Counted from the stretch's first letter, positions 27,600 to 37,838 are shown. The stretch is DNA of 64,000 bases from Cellulomonas sp. ES6 (GCF_030053835.1 NZ_CP125655.1:4030001-4094000); one strand, 5' to 3'. Made by a program: numbers and translations. Notes: generated by a model not told the origin, from the sequence alone.

Positions 27600-28678
27600 T
27601 CTCCGTCCTCGTCGCCGGCGGCGTCGCGATGGTCGTCGCGCTGCTCGCCACCCCGCTGTTCATCACGTTCCTCGTCGGGCGCCAGTACGGCCAGTTCATC
27701 CGGCAGGACGGCCCGACCGCGCACTACACCAAGCGCGGCACCCCGACGATGGGCGGCGTCGTCATCATCGCCGCCACCCTGCTCGGCTGGGGCGCCGCCG
27801 TGCTGGCCTCCGGGACGCTGCCGAGCGCGTCCGCGGTGCTGGTGCTGTTCCTCATGACGGGGCTCGGCGTGGTCGGGTTCCTCGACGACTTCATCAAGAT
27901 CTCCCGGCAGCGCAGCCTCGGCCTGTCCGCGCGCTGGAAGATCGTCGGCCAGGGCTTCGTCGGCATCACGTTCGCCGTGCTCGCGCTGCAGTTCCCCGAC
28001 GCGACCCTGCGCACGCCCGCCTCGACGCACATCTCGTTCATCCGGGACACCGGGCTGGACCTCGGGTTCGCCGGCGCCACCGTCGGGGCGATCCTGTTCG
28101 TGATCTGGGCGAACTTCCTCATCACCGCCTGGTCGAACGCGGTGAACCTCACCGACGGGCTCGACGGGCTCGCCACCGGGTCGTCGCTCATCGTGTTCGG
28201 CGCGTACGTCATCGTGTGCGTCTGGCAGTTCAACCAGCGCTGCGGACTCCCCGACGGCGACCCCACCCGCTGCTACGGCACCCGCGACCCGCTCGACATG
28301 GCCGTGGTCGCCGCGGCGATCACCGGCGCGTGCTTCGGGTTCCTGTGGTGGAACGCCAGCCCGGCCAAGATCTTCATGGGCGACACCGGCTCGCTGGCCC
28401 TCGGCGGCGCGCTGGCGGGCCTGTCGATCGTCACCCGCACCGAGGTGCTCGCGGCGATCATCGGCGGCCTGTTCGTCATCATCGTGATGTCCGACGTGAT
28501 CCAGATCGGCTTCTTCAAGCTGACGGGCAAACGGGTGTTCAAGATGGCGCCGCTGCACCACCACTTCGAGCTGTCGGGGTGGGGCGAGGTCACGATCGTG
28601 ATCCGGTTCTGGCTGATCGCCGGGCTGTTCGTCTCCCTGGGCGTCGGGATCTTCTACGCGGAGTGGGTGACGGGCTGA
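27596..28678 (+). CDS. mraY: Phospho-MurNAc-pentapeptide transferase MraY
   Basis: A 360-residue membrane enzyme with about ten helices that transfers phospho-MurNAc-pentapeptide to undecaprenyl phosphate, making lipid I. Family marks are [17 protein letters not shown] with the catalytic Asp pair, [24 protein letters not shown] and the histidine loop [14 protein letters not shown] 27596 overlaps the murF stop. Confidence 0.96.
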   Translation: MISVLVAGGVAMVVALLATPLFITFLVGRQYGQFIRQDGPTAHYTKRGTPTMGGVVIIAATLLGWGAAVLASGTLPSASAVLVLFLMTGLGVVGFLDDFIKISRQRSLGLSARWKIVGQGFVGITFAVLALQFPDATLRTPASTHISFIRDTGLDLGFAGATVGAILFVIWANFLITAWSNAVNLTDGLDGLATGSSLIVFGAYVIVCVWQFNQRCGLPDGDPTRCYGTRDPLDMAVVAAAITGACFGFLWWNASPAKIFMGDTGSLALGGALAGLSIVTRTEVLAAIIGGLFVIIVMSDVIQIGFFKLTGKRVFKMAPLHHHFELSGWGEVTIVIRFWLIAGLFVSLGVGIFYAEWVTG

Positions 28679-28680
28679 CC

Positions 28681-30135
28681 GTGGACGACAGCGCCGCCGG
28701 ACCCGCGACCGCGCAGGACCTCGGGCGCGCCCGGGTCGTCGTCGCCGGCCTCGGCGTCTCCGGCCGCGCGGCGCGCGACGTGCTGACCGGCCTGGGCGCG
28801 CACGTCACGACCGTCGACGACCGCGCCGAGGACGCCGACCACCGCGTCGACGCGTTCCTGGCCGCGGGCCTGCTGGACGCCGCCGACGTCGTGGTCGTCT
28901 CCCCGGGCTGGCCGCCCGCCCACCCGCTGCTCGCCGCCGCCCGTGCGGCCGGCGTGCCGGTGTGGAGCGAGGTCGAGCTCGCCTGGCGGCTGCGCGTCGG
29001 CCGGGACACCGGGGACGGCCCCGCGCCGTGGCTCGCGGTCACCGGCACCAACGGCAAGACGACGACCGTCGAGATGCTCGACGCGATCCTGCGCGCGGCC
29101 GGCCGGCGCTCGGCCGCGGTCGGCAACGTGGGCACACCGGTCGTCCTGGCCGCGACGGACCCCGCGCTCGACGTGCTCGCCGTCGAGCTGTCGAGCTTCC
29201 AGCTCCACCACACGACGTCGGTGGCGGCCCAGGCGGCCGCGGTGCTCAACGTCGCGGCCGACCACCTGGACTGGCACGGCTCGCTCGACGCGTACGCGGC
29301 CGACAAGGGGCGCATCTACTCGGGCGTGGAGGTCGCGTGCGTCTACAACGCGGCCGACCCCACCACGGAGCACCTCGTGCGGGAGGCCGACGTCGCCGAC
29401 GGCGCGGTCGCGGTGGGCTTCACGCTCGGCGCGCCGTCGGTCGGCCAGGTCGGCCTCGTCGACCACGTCCTCGTCGACCGGGGCTTCGCCGCGCTGCGGC
29501 ACACCCACGCCCAGGAGCTCGCGACGCTCGACGACCTGGCGCACCTCGCCGGGCCGGACGGGCTCGCGCCGCACGTCGTGCAGGACGCGCTCGCCGCGGC
29601 CGCCCTGGCGCTCGCGCACGGCGTGCCGCCCGAGGCGGTCGGGGCGGGGCTGCGGTCCTACCGACCGGGCGCCCACCGGATCGCGACGGTGGCCGAGGTC
29701 GACGGCGTGCGCTGGGTGGACGACTCCAAGGCCACGAACGCCCACGCCGCGGCCGCGTCCCTGGCGGCCTTCGCCCCGGGCAGCGTGGTGTGGCTCGCGG
29801 GCGGGCTCGCGAAGGGCGCGACGTTCGACGACCTCGTGGCGTCGCGGGCCGACCGGCTGCACGCGGTCGTCCTCATCGGGGTGGACGCCGCGCCGCTCGC
29901 CGACGCGCTCGCCCGACACGCGCCGCAGGTCCCCGTGGTCCGCGTGGATCCCGGTGACACTGGGACGGTGATGACCCGCGCCGTGACCGAGGCCCGCCGC
30001 CTGGCGGACGCCCGGGGCGCCGGCACCACCGTCCTGCTGGCGCCGGCGTGCGCCTCGATGGACCAGTTCTCCTCGTACGCCGAACGGGGAGAGGCGTTCG
30101 CCGCCGAGGTCCGCGCACTGCTCCCGAGGGGGTGA
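28681..30135 (+). CDS. murD: UDP-MurNAc-L-alanine--D-glutamate ligase MurD
   Basis: A 484-residue ligase. The N-terminal nucleotide-fold is VVVAGLGVSGRAARDVL, the ATP loop [18 protein letters not shown], and later marks are LSSFQL, NVAADHLDWHGS and WVDDSKATNAHAA. It starts 2 bases after the mraY stop. An in-frame GTG at 28663 inside mraY is an alternative. It ends 10 bases before ftsW. Confidence 0.95.
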   Translation: MDDSAAGPATAQDLGRARVVVAGLGVSGRAARDVLTGLGAHVTTVDDRAEDADHRVDAFLAAGLLDAADVVVVSPGWPPAHPLLAAARAAGVPVWSEVELAWRLRVGRDTGDGPAPWLAVTGTNGKTTTVEMLDAILRAAGRRSAAVGNVGTPVVLAATDPALDVLAVELSSFQLHHTTSVAAQAAAVLNVAADHLDWHGSLDAYAADKGRIYSGVEVACVYNAADPTTEHLVREADVADGAVAVGFTLGAPSVGQVGLVDHVLVDRGFAALRHTHAQELATLDDLAHLAGPDGLAPHVVQDALAAAALALAHGVPPEAVGAGLRSYRPGAHRIATVAEVDGVRWVDDSKATNAHAAAASLAAFAPGSVVWLAGGLAKGATFDDLVASRADRLHAVVLIGVDAAPLADALARHAPQVPVVRVDPGDTGTVMTRAVTEARRLADARGAGTTVLLAPACASMDQFSSYAERGEAFAAEVRALLPRG

Positions 30136-30145
30136 CCCGGCGCCG

Positions 30146-31375
30146 ATGGCCCAGACGACCGACGCCCCGTCGCCCGCCACGGAGCAGCGCCCCTCGCGGC
30201 TCGGGCAGTGGAACAGCGCCGTCACGAGCTACTACCTGCTCGTCGGCGCCGCCGGGCTGCTGCTCGTGCTCGGCCTCGTCATGGTCCTGTCCTCCTCCTC
30301 GGTGGACTCGCTCGCCAGCGACGACTCGCCGTACGCGGTGTTCCGCAACCAGGCCCAGTACGCGCTGATCGGCCTGCCGCTGGCGTGGGTCGCCTCGCGG
30401 ATGCCGTCGCGGGTGTACCAGGCGCTCGCCTGGCCGCTGCTCGGCGCCGGCCTGGTCGCGCAGCTCCTCGTCTACACGCCGCTCGGCTGCGGCAAGGGCG
30501 GCAACCAGGGCTGGGTCTGCGTCGGCGGGTTCACCGCGCAGCCCGCGGAGGCGCTCAAGCTCGCGCTCGTCGTGTGGCTCGGCGCGGTGCTCGCCCGCAA
30601 GCAGCCGCTGTTCGACGACTGGAAGCACGCCGCGATCCCGGCGCTGCCGGTGGCCGCCGGCGCCGTCGGCATGGTCCTGCTCGGCCACGACCTGGGCACG
30701 GCGATCATCATGCTGCTGCTCGTCGCGGGGGCGCTGTTCGTCGCGGGGGTGCCCATGCGCATCTTCGCCGCCGCGGGCGTCGCGGCCGCCGCGGGGGTCG
30801 CCGTGCTCGCGATCGGCAGCACCAACCGGACCAGCCGGATCATGGACTGGTTCACCGGCAACTGCGACGAGCAGGGCGGCTGCTACCAGACGATCCACGG
30901 CCTGCAGGCGCTCGCCACCGGCGGCTGGGCGGGGCTCGGCCTCGGGCAGAGCCGCGAGAAGTGGTCGTACCTGCCCGAGGCGCACAACGACTTCATCTTC
31001 GCGATCATCGGCGAGGAGCTCGGCCTCATCGGGACGCTGCTCGTGCTCGTGCTCGTCGCCGTGCTGGCGTTCGCGATGTTCCGCGTCATCGCCCGGCACC
31101 GGGACCCGTTCGCCCAGATCGTCACCGGGGGCGTGGCCGCGTGGATCGTGGGCCAGGCCCTCGTCAACATGGGGGTCGTCGTCGGGCTGCTGCCGGTGAT
31201 CGGCGTGCCGCTCCCGCTGGTGTCGGCGGGCGGGTCCGCCCTCATCACGACGCTGGTCGCCCTCGGCATGGTCGTGTCGTTCGCCCGCACCGAGCCGGGC
31301 GCCGCGGAGGCCCTCGCCGCCCGGCCGAGCGTCGTGCGCCGGTCGCTCGCCGTGATCGGGCGGACCCGTGCCTGA
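30146..31375 (+). CDS. ftsW: Lipid II glycosyltransferase FtsW (SEDS family)
   Basis: A 409-residue polytopic membrane protein with about ten helices that polymerises lipid II at the septum. SEDS marks are QPAEALKLALVVW, GHDLGTAIIM, the large loop with SYLPEAHNDFIFAIIGEELG (catalytic Asp region), and PLPLVSAGGSALI. FtsI, its partner transpeptidase, is encoded five genes upstream. Confidence 0.95.
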   Translation: MAQTTDAPSPATEQRPSRLGQWNSAVTSYYLLVGAAGLLLVLGLVMVLSSSSVDSLASDDSPYAVFRNQAQYALIGLPLAWVASRMPSRVYQALAWPLLGAGLVAQLLVYTPLGCGKGGNQGWVCVGGFTAQPAEALKLALVVWLGAVLARKQPLFDDWKHAAIPALPVAAGAVGMVLLGHDLGTAIIMLLLVAGALFVAGVPMRIFAAAGVAAAAGVAVLAIGSTNRTSRIMDWFTGNCDEQGGCYQTIHGLQALATGGWAGLGLGQSREKWSYLPEAHNDFIFAIIGEELGLIGTLLVLVLVAVLAFAMFRVIARHRDPFAQIVTGGVAAWIVGQALVNMGVVVGLLPVIGVPLPLVSAGGSALITTLVALGMVVSFARTEPGAAEALAARPSVVRRSLAVIGRTRA

Positions 31376-31509
31376 CGTCGCCGGTGCCCCGCAGCACCCC
31401 GCCCGGTGCCGTCCCGGAGCGCCGGACCGGCCGCCGGCCCGCGCCCGGCACCCCCGCCCCTCGTCCCGCTCGCACCACCGGCGCCCCCGCGCCTGAACCG
31501 GAGGACCCC

Positions 31510-34488
31510 GTGACCGCACCCGACGCCGACGCCACGCACGACGAGGAGACGCGTCCCCGCGCGGTCCTGCTCGCGGGCGGCGGCACGGCCGGGCACGTCA
31601 ACCCGCTGCTCGCCGTGGCGGAGGAGCTCCGCGCCCGCGACCCGGAGCTGCGCCTCGTCGCGCTCGGCACCGCGGAGGGCCTCGAGTCGCGGCTGGTGCC
31701 CGAGCGCGGGCTGGAGATGCGCGTGGTCCCGAAGGTGCCGCTGCCCCGCCGGCCCACCCCGGACTGGCTGCGCCTGCCCCGGATGCTGCGGGTGGCGGTC
31801 GACGCGGCGGGCGAGGCGATCGACGCCACCGGCGCGGCCGCGGTCGTCGGCTTCGGGGGCTACGTCTCGACGCCCGCCTACCTGGCGGCCCGCTCCCGCG
31901 GCGTGCCCGTGGTCGTCCACGAGCAGAACGCCCGGGCCGGGCTCGCGAACCGGCTCGGCGCGCGCGGCGCGCACGCCGTCGCGGTGACCTTCCCCGGCAC
32001 GCGGCTGCCGCGCGCCCAGGTCACCGGGCTGCCGCTGCGCCCGGAGATCGCCGGCCTGCTGGCCGACCGCGCCCGCGACCCGGAGGGGACCCGGCGCCGC
32101 GCGGCCGCCGAGCTGGGCTTCGACCCGTCCCGCGTCACGCTCCTGGTCACCGGCGGCTCGCTCGGGGCGGTGTCCGTCAACCGCGCGCTCGCCGCGCAGG
32201 CGCGCGCCGTGCTCGCGACCGGGGCCGAGGTGCTGCACCTGACCGGCGCCGGCAAGGCCGAGGAGGTGCGCTCCGCGGTGCGCGGCGTCCCCGGCGCCGA
32301 GCGCTACCACGTGCGCGAGTACCTGGGGGAGATGGAGCAGGCGCTCGCCGTCGCGGACCTCGTGCTGTGCCGGGCCGGCGCGGGGACGGTCAGCGAGCTG
32401 GCCGCCCTCGGGATCCCGGCGGTGTACGTGCCGCTGCCCGTCGGCAACGGGGAGCAGCGGCTCAACGCGCAGCCCGTGGTCGCCGAGGGCGGCGGGCTGC
32501 TGGTCGCCGACGACGCCCTCACCGGCGACTGGATCTCCACGCACCTGCTGCCGCTGCTGGAGCCGGGTGCCGCGGACGAGCGCCGCGCCATGGGCGAGGC
32601 CGCCGCCCGGGTGGGCGTGCCGGACGCCGCCGCGCGCGTCGCCGACCTCGTGCTGGACGCCCTCGCCGAGGGCGAGCGGGTCGCCGCCCAGCGGGCGGAG
32701 GCGGAGCGGGCGGCGGCCGAGCGTGCCGCCGCGGACGCCGCGGAGCGCGAGGCGCGCGCCGACGGAGCGGGTCGTGCGGACGCGGGCCCGGCGGGCGACG
32801 GCTCCGGGGCGGACGACGGACCGCTCGCGGACGGCGCGGCGGTCGGCGGCACGGCCGTGCCGGACGGCGACGACGCCGCGGCGGGAGGCCGGGGGGACGG
32901 TGAGCCGAGCGCCCACCCCGCCGCGACCCGCGGTGACGCGGTGGCCGATCTCGGGCGCGTGCACCTGGTCGGCGTCGGCGGGGCGGGGATGTCCGCCGTG
33001 GCGGGGCTGCTCGCCGCGCGCGGCCTGCCGGTCTCCGGCTCCGACGCGCACGAGGGCCCGGCCCTGCCGGCCCTGCGCGAGGCGGGCGTGGTCGTCCACG
33101 TCGGCCACGACGCGGCGCACCTGGCCGGCGTCGACACCGTCGTGGTGTCGAGCGCGATCCGGGACACCAACCCCGAGCTCGCGGCGGCGCGGGAGCGCGG
33201 GCTGCGGGTCCTGCACCGCTCCGAGGCGCTGGCCGCGCTCATGACCGGGCGCATCGGCATCGCCGTGGCCGGCGCGCACGGCAAGACGACGACGTCGACG
33301 ATGGTCGCGACCGCGCTCGCCGTCGCCGGCCGCGAGGACCCGGTGCTCGACCCGTCGTACGCGATCGGCGGCACCGTCCTCACCGCGGACGGCGCCGCGC
33401 CCGGGCACCGCACCGGGGCGGGCGAGGTCTTCGTCGCCGAGGCCGACGAGTCGGACGGGTCCTTCCTGGCGTACGCGCCGGCGGTCGCCGTCGTGACCAA
33501 CGTCGAGCCCGACCACCTCGACCACTACGGCTCGGCGGAGGCGTTCGAGGCCGCGTTCGAGGCGTTCGCGGACCGCGTGCTCGACGGCGGCGCGCTCGTG
33601 GCCTGCCTCGACGACGCGGGTGCGGCCCGGCTCGTCGACGCGGTGCGGGACCGTCTCACGCGGCGGGGCGTCCGCGTCCTCACGTACGGCTCGGACGCGT
33701 CGGTCGCCGGGGACGGGCCGGGCCCCGACCTCGTGCTCGGCCCGGTGCGGGCGCAGGGCGGCGGCTGGCACGTCACGCTCACGTCGCGCTCCGCCGAGGT
33801 CCCCGGCGCGGACCTGGTGCTCGCGGTGCCCGGCGACCACAACGCGGCGAACGCCGCGGCGGCGTACCTGGCGGCGTGGGCCGTCGGTGCCGACCCCGCG
33901 GCCGTCGCGGCCGGGCTCGGCGAGTTCCGCGGCACGGGCCGGCGGTTCGAGGACCGCGGCACGGCGGGCGGCGTCCGCGTCGTCGACGACTACGCCCACC
34001 ACCCGACCGAGGTCGCCGCGCTGCTGCGCACCGCCCGGGGCGTCGCGGGCGACGGCCGGGTGCACGTGCTGTTCCAGCCGCACCTGTACTCGCGGACGCG
34101 GACCTTCGCGGCGGAGTTCGCAGCGGCGCTCGACCTCGCGGACACCGTCGTCGTCACCGACGTCTACGCCGCGCGCGAGGACCCGGACCCGGAGACCAGC
34201 GGCGACACGATCGTGCAGCGGGTGCCCACGCCGGGGCGCGCCACGTACGTCGCGGACCGGCACGAGGCCGCCCGCGCGGTGGCCGCAGCGGCCGCGCCCG
34301 GGGACCTGGTGCTCACGGTCGGCGCCGGCGACGTCACGCTGCTCGGCGCCGAGGTGCTCGACGCGCTGGCGGGCGGCGCCGACGCGCAGGCCGGCGAGCC
34401 CCTCGACGCCCCCGACGCCCCCGAGGTGCCCGCGGACCCCGCGGGTGACGACGCGGCCGAGCAGCCCGACGGGACCGGGCGGGCGTGA
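31510..34488 (+). CDS. murG-murC: Fused MurG-MurC: lipid II synthase joined to UDP-MurNAc-L-alanine ligase
   Basis: One frame of 992 codons without a stop. Residues 1 to about 380 are MurG: the Gly-rich loop GGGTAGHVNP near 22, GFGGYVSTPAYLAA, HEQNARAGLANR and LCRAGAGTVSELAALG. Residues from about 478 are MurC: VHLVGVGGAGMSAVAG, the ATP loop GAHGKTTTSTM with Lys592, EADESDGSFL and DDYAHHPTE. The linker (about 385-478) is rich in Ala, Glu, Asp and Gly, starts as a charged helix (AERAAAERAAADAAERE) and keeps GC-rich third positions, as real coding sequence does. GGAGG precedes GTG 31510. A separate MurC could start at GTG 32857 or 32941, but neither has a good RBS. The stop overlaps ftsQ (GTGA). 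Confidence 0.85.
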   Translation: MTAPDADATHDEETRPRAVLLAGGGTAGHVNPLLAVAEELRARDPELRLVALGTAEGLESRLVPERGLEMRVVPKVPLPRRPTPDWLRLPRMLRVAVDAAGEAIDATGAAAVVGFGGYVSTPAYLAARSRGVPVVVHEQNARAGLANRLGARGAHAVAVTFPGTRLPRAQVTGLPLRPEIAGLLADRARDPEGTRRRAAAELGFDPSRVTLLVTGGSLGAVSVNRALAAQARAVLATGAEVLHLTGAGKAEEVRSAVRGVPGAERYHVREYLGEMEQALAVADLVLCRAGAGTVSELAALGIPAVYVPLPVGNGEQRLNAQPVVAEGGGLLVADDALTGDWISTHLLPLLEPGAADERRAMGEAAARVGVPDAAARVADLVLDALAEGERVAAQRAEAERAAAERAAADAAEREARADGAGRADAGPAGDGSGADDGPLADGAAVGGTAVPDGDDAAAGGRGDGEPSAHPAATRGDAVADLGRVHLVGVGGAGMSAVAGLLAARGLPVSGSDAHEGPALPALREAGVVVHVGHDAAHLAGVDTVVVSSAIRDTNPELAAARERGLRVLHRSEALAALMTGRIGIAVAGAHGKTTTSTMVATALAVAGREDPVLDPSYAIGGTVLTADGAAPGHRTGAGEVFVAEADESDGSFLAYAPAVAVVTNVEPDHLDHYGSAEAFEAAFEAFADRVLDGGALVACLDDAGAARLVDAVRDRLTRRGVRVLTYGSDASVAGDGPGPDLVLGPVRAQGGGWHVTLTSRSAEVPGADLVLAVPGDHNAANAAAAYLAAWAVGADPAAVAAGLGEFRGTGRRFEDRGTAGGVRVVDDYAHHPTEVAALLRTARGVAGDGRVHVLFQPHLYSRTRTFAAEFAAALDLADTVVVTDVYAAREDPDPETSGDTIVQRVPTPGRATYVADRHEAARAVAAAAAPGDLVLTVGAGDVTLLGAEVLDALAGGADAQAGEPLDAPDAPEVPADPAGDDAAEQPDGTGRA

Positions 34489-35621
34489 CCCCGCAGCGCC
34501 CGCGACCGCCCCAGCCCGGACGGACGTCCGGGCCGCGGCGCCCGCCCGCCCCGCGGCCGGCCCCGGCCTCGTCGGAGCCCCGCCCGGCGACGTCCGGTGC
34601 GGCTGCGTCCCGTGCCCCCGCGGCCCGGCCCGCCGCTCCCGGCGCGGGCGCGTCGTCGCGCCCGGGGACCGCCCCGACGAGCGCGGTCCCGGCGGCGCCC
34701 CCGGCACCCGGGGCGGGTGCCCGGGACGACGGCGCGCGCTCCGGCCGCACGGAGGGTGCGCCCGGCGGCGGACGGCGGACGGCGGGCTCGGCGCTCGTGC
34801 CGCGGTCCGGCACGGGGGCGTTCCCCGTGCGGCCGTCGGTCGTCAGCCAGGGCTCGGCCGCGCGCTTCGCGGAGCGGGCGCGCGCCCGCCGCCGGCTCGC
34901 GTGGCGCCAGATCCTGCTGGTCGCCGGGGGTGTGCTCGTCGTCGCCGCGCTGGCCTGGCTGCTGCTGCTCTCGCCCGTGCTCGCGCTCGAGAAGGACCAG
35001 GTCACCGTGACGGGCGCCGGGACCGTGGTCGCGGTCGACCAGGTGCGGGCGGTGGTGGACGCGCAGGACGGCACGCCGTTGCCGCGCCTGGACACGGCGC
35101 GGCTGCGCTCCGAGCTGCTCGACGTCCCGGGCGTGCGGGACGTGACGGTCAGCCGGGACTGGCCGCACGGGCTGACCGTGGCGCTGGTCTCCCGCGAGCC
35201 GGTCGCCGCGGTGCCGGAGTCCTCGGACGTCGCGGAGCGCGCGGACCACAGCGCGACCGACGGCGACGGCGAGGGCTTCGCGCTCGTCGACCAGGAGGGC
35301 GTGCAGGTCGGCCGGGCGGACGCGCCGCCGGAGGGCCTGCCGGTGGTCGAGGTGCCGGTCGGCGAGGCCCGCATCCTCACGGCCACGCTCGGGGTGCTCG
35401 AGGCGCTGCCCGAGGACCTGCTCGCGGCCATCGGGCAGGTGTCGGCCGGCTCGCAGGACACGGTGCAGTTCACGCTGCGCGACGGGGCGACCGTCGAGTG
35501 GGGGAGCGCGCAGGACTCGGCGCTCAAGGTGGCGGTGCTGCAGGCGCTGCGCGCCGCGCCCGAGACGGCGGGCTCGGCACGCTACGACGTCTCGGCGCCC
35601 ACGATGCCGGTCGTCGGGTGA
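34485..35621 (+). CDS. ftsQ: Cell division protein FtsQ (DivIB)
   Basis: A 378-residue bitopic protein. The cytoplasmic N-terminus is unusually long (about 142 residues) and rich in Pro, Ala and Arg. One membrane helix follows (about residues 143-168), then the POTRA domain (VTVTGAGTVVAVDQVRAVV, VSRDWPHGLTVALVSREP) and the FtsQ beta domain. GTG 34485 overlaps the murC stop by 4 bases. It links FtsL/FtsB to the division synthase. Confidence 0.92.
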   Translation: MTPQRPRPPQPGRTSGPRRPPAPRPAPASSEPRPATSGAAASRAPAARPAAPGAGASSRPGTAPTSAVPAAPPAPGAGARDDGARSGRTEGAPGGGRRTAGSALVPRSGTGAFPVRPSVVSQGSAARFAERARARRRLAWRQILLVAGGVLVVAALAWLLLLSPVLALEKDQVTVTGAGTVVAVDQVRAVVDAQDGTPLPRLDTARLRSELLDVPGVRDVTVSRDWPHGLTVALVSREPVAAVPESSDVAERADHSATDGDGEGFALVDQEGVQVGRADAPPEGLPVVEVPVGEARILTATLGVLEALPEDLLAAIGQVSAGSQDTVQFTLRDGATVEWGSAQDSALKVAVLQALRAAPETAGSARYDVSAPTMPVVG

Positions 35622-35649
35622 TCCGGCGCCGACACGCGCGCACCGGTCG

Positions 35650-35678
35650 TTGAACCCGTCCGGTGCGCCACATACCGT
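35650..35678 (+). promoter_or_regulatory. Promoter of ftsZ
   Basis: TTGAAC (35650-35655), a 17-base spacer and TACCGT (35673-35678). Transcription should begin near 35685, leaving a leader of about 78 bases. ftsZ commonly has its own promoters so that its level can be set apart from the rest of the cluster. Confidence 0.65.
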
Positions 35679-35707
35679 CACACCCAGACAGAACTGACAT
35701 AACTATA

Positions 35708-35724
35708 ACCCTCTAGTTGAGGGT
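35708..35724. promoter_or_regulatory. Small inverted repeat in the ftsZ leader
   Basis: ACCCTC (35708-35713), TAGTT, GAGGGT (35719-35724), set in a rare AT-rich patch (ACATAACTATAA just before). Similar CCTCA/TGAGG repeats are common before actinobacterial ftsZ genes. It could be an RNA hairpin or a protein site. Confidence 0.5.
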
Positions 35725-35762
35725 GAAGGTTCGTCGACATCGCGAGACGAGAGGCACCCACC

Positions 35763-37010
35763 GTGGCAGCTCCGCAGAACTACCTGGCGGTCATCAAGGT
35801 CGTCGGCATCGGTGGTGGCGGCGTCAACGCCGTGAACCGCATGATCGAGGTCGGCCTCAAGGGTGTCGAGTTCATCGCCATCAACACCGACGCCCAGGCG
35901 CTGCTCATGTCCGACGCGGACGTGAAGCTCGACGTCGGCCGCGAGCTGACCCGGGGTCTCGGTGCCGGCGCCGACCCCGAGGTCGGCAAGAAGGCCGCCG
36001 AGGACCACGCGGAGGAGATCGAGGACGTCCTGCGCGGCGCCGACATGGTCTTCGTCACCGCGGGCGAGGGCGGCGGCACGGGCACGGGCGGCGCGCCCGT
36101 CGTGGCCCGGATCGCCCGCTCGCTCGGCGCGCTGACCATCGGCGTCGTGACGCGCCCGTTCACCTTCGAGGGCCGCCGCCGCACCGTGCAGGCCGACTCC
36201 GGCATCGAGGCGCTGCGCGCCGAGGTCGACACCCTCATCGTCATCCCGAACGACCGCCTGCTGTCGATCTCCGACCGCTCGGTGTCCGTGCTCGACGCGT
36301 TCCGGTCCGCCGACCAGGTGCTGCTCTCCGGTGTCCAGGGCATCACGGACCTCATCACCACCCCGGGCCTGATCAACCTCGACTTCGCCGACGTGAAGTC
36401 CGTCATGCAGGGTGCCGGCTCCGCGCTCATGGGCATCGGCTCCGCGCGCGGCGAGGACCGTGCCGTGCAGGCCGCCGAGCTCGCGATCTCCTCGCCGCTG
36501 CTCGAGGCCAGCATCGACGGGGCCCACGGCGTGCTGCTGTCGATCCAGGGCGGGTCCGACCTCGGGCTGTTCGAGATCAACGAGGCCGCCCGCCTGGTGC
36601 AGGAGGCTGCGCACCCCGAGGCGAACATCATCTTCGGCGCCGTCATCGACGACGCCCTGGGCGACGAGGTGCGCGTGACGGTCATCGCGGCCGGGTTCGA
36701 CGGCGGCGCGCCCGCCGTCCGGCGCGACTCGCGCGCCCTGGGCCAGGTCAGCTCCGGCGGTGCCGGCGCGGCCCCGGCGGCGATCCCGCCGTCGGCGGCG
36801 GTGCCCACCACCACCGCCGCCCACGCCGCGGTCCCGCCGCGCCCGGTGGGCCCGGACGACGAGCAGCGCCCGGCGCCCGGCGTCCCGGCGTTCCTGAGCA
36901 CCGAGACCGACGCCGGCGCCACCGGCCAGCTCGAGGTCCCGCGGATCTTCGAGGAGGAGGTCGCGCGCCGCAAGGACGACGACCTCGACGTGCCGGACTT
37001 CCTCAAGTAG
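35763..37010 (+). CDS. ftsZ: Cell division GTPase FtsZ
   Basis: A 415-residue tubulin homologue that forms the Z ring. The nucleotide loop [13 protein letters not shown], the tubulin signature [14 protein letters not shown] and the T7 loop [11 protein letters not shown] are present. A variable Ala/Pro-rich linker (about 320-400) leads to the conserved C-terminal peptide [11 protein letters not shown], which binds SepF and other partners; its gene lies two positions downstream. GTG 35763 begins the conserved [14 protein letters not shown]. Confidence 0.97.
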   Translation: MAAPQNYLAVIKVVGIGGGGVNAVNRMIEVGLKGVEFIAINTDAQALLMSDADVKLDVGRELTRGLGAGADPEVGKKAAEDHAEEIEDVLRGADMVFVTAGEGGGTGTGGAPVVARIARSLGALTIGVVTRPFTFEGRRRTVQADSGIEALRAEVDTLIVIPNDRLLSISDRSVSVLDAFRSADQVLLSGVQGITDLITTPGLINLDFADVKSVMQGAGSALMGIGSARGEDRAVQAAELAISSPLLEASIDGAHGVLLSIQGGSDLGLFEINEAARLVQEAAHPEANIIFGAVIDDALGDEVRVTVIAAGFDGGAPAVRRDSRALGQVSSGGAGAAPAAIPPSAAVPTTTAAHAAVPPRPVGPDDEQRPAPGVPAFLSTETDAGATGQLEVPRIFEEEVARRKDDDLDVPDFLK

Positions 37011-37015
37011 CCGCC

Positions 37016-37762
37016 GTGGGCGTCCCGGTCCTGGAGGTCGACCTCGGCCCCGGCGTCCGGGCGGGCTTCACCACCCGCGCCGGCGGTGTCAGCGCGCCCC
37101 CCTGGGACACGCTCGACCTCGGCCTCGCCGTCGGGGACGACCCGGCGCACGTGCGGGAGAACCGTGCGCGCGTGGCGGCGTGGGCCGGGGCGCCGGTCGC
37201 CTGGGCCCGGCAGGTGCACGGGTCCGCGGTGCACGTGCTGGGCTCGGTCGCCGAGGCCGGTGCCGACGCGGTGGCGGACGCCGACGCGCTCGTCACGGCG
37301 CTGCCCGGGACCGCCGTCGGCGTGCTCGTCGCGGACTGCGTCCCCGTGCTGCTCGCCGACCCGGTCGCCCGGGTCGTCGGCGCGGTGCACGCGGGCCGAC
37401 GCGGCCTCGTCGCGGGCGTGCTCCAGGCGGCGGTCGGGGCGCTCGTCGCCCGGGGCGCGGACCCCGCCCGGGTGCGCGCGGTCGTCGGACCGGCGATCTC
37501 GGGCCCCCGCTACGAGGTCCCCGAGGAGCTGCAGCGCGAGGTCGCGGCCGTCGTGCCCGCCACGGCCTGCATGACCGACCGGGGCACGCCCGGCCTCGAC
37601 CTGCCCGCGGGCGCGGCGGCCGTGCTGCGCGGGGCCGGCGTCGGGGACGTGCGGCTCACGGGGTGGTGCACGGACACCGACGCGCGCTTCTACTCGCACC
37701 GGCGGGCGCAGCGCGCGGGAGAGGTCACGGGGAGGTCCGCCGGCGTGGTCGCGCTGCTCTGA
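37016..37762 (+). CDS. pgeF: Peptidoglycan editing factor PgeF (laccase-domain, YfiH)
   Basis: A 248-residue protein of the multi-copper polyphenol oxidase domain family. In E. coli, PgeF removes wrongly placed L-Ser stem peptides; purine nucleosidase activity is also reported for the family. The metal-site residues are in RQVHGSAVHV, VADCVPVLLAD and GAVHAGRRGLV. The C-terminus has FYSHRRAQRAGEVTGRSAGVVAL. GTG 37016 is 5 bases after the ftsZ stop. Confidence 0.9.
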   Translation: MGVPVLEVDLGPGVRAGFTTRAGGVSAPPWDTLDLGLAVGDDPAHVRENRARVAAWAGAPVAWARQVHGSAVHVLGSVAEAGADAVADADALVTALPGTAVGVLVADCVPVLLADPVARVVGAVHAGRRGLVAGVLQAAVGALVARGADPARVRAVVGPAISGPRYEVPEELQREVAAVVPATACMTDRGTPGLDLPAGAAAVLRGAGVGDVRLTGWCTDTDARFYSHRRAQRAGEVTGRSAGVVALL

Positions 37763-37832
37763 CCGCCGCGGCCGGCCAGCACGGCGGCCGACACGCCGCG
37801 TGTCGCAGCAGGGCGGCGCGCTGCGCCGTTGC

Positions 37833-37838
37833 TAGCGT
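37833..37838 (+). promoter_or_regulatory. -10 box of sepF
   Basis: TAGCGT lies about 43 bases before ATG 37881. No clear -35 box is seen. It would let sepF, yggT and possibly divIVA be transcribed apart from ftsZ. Confidence 0.4.

Noticed and set aside
32900..32902. GTG after GGAGG at 32883-32888 as a separate MurC start
   Set aside because: It is out of frame with MurC by one base; it would need a sequence error to be used.
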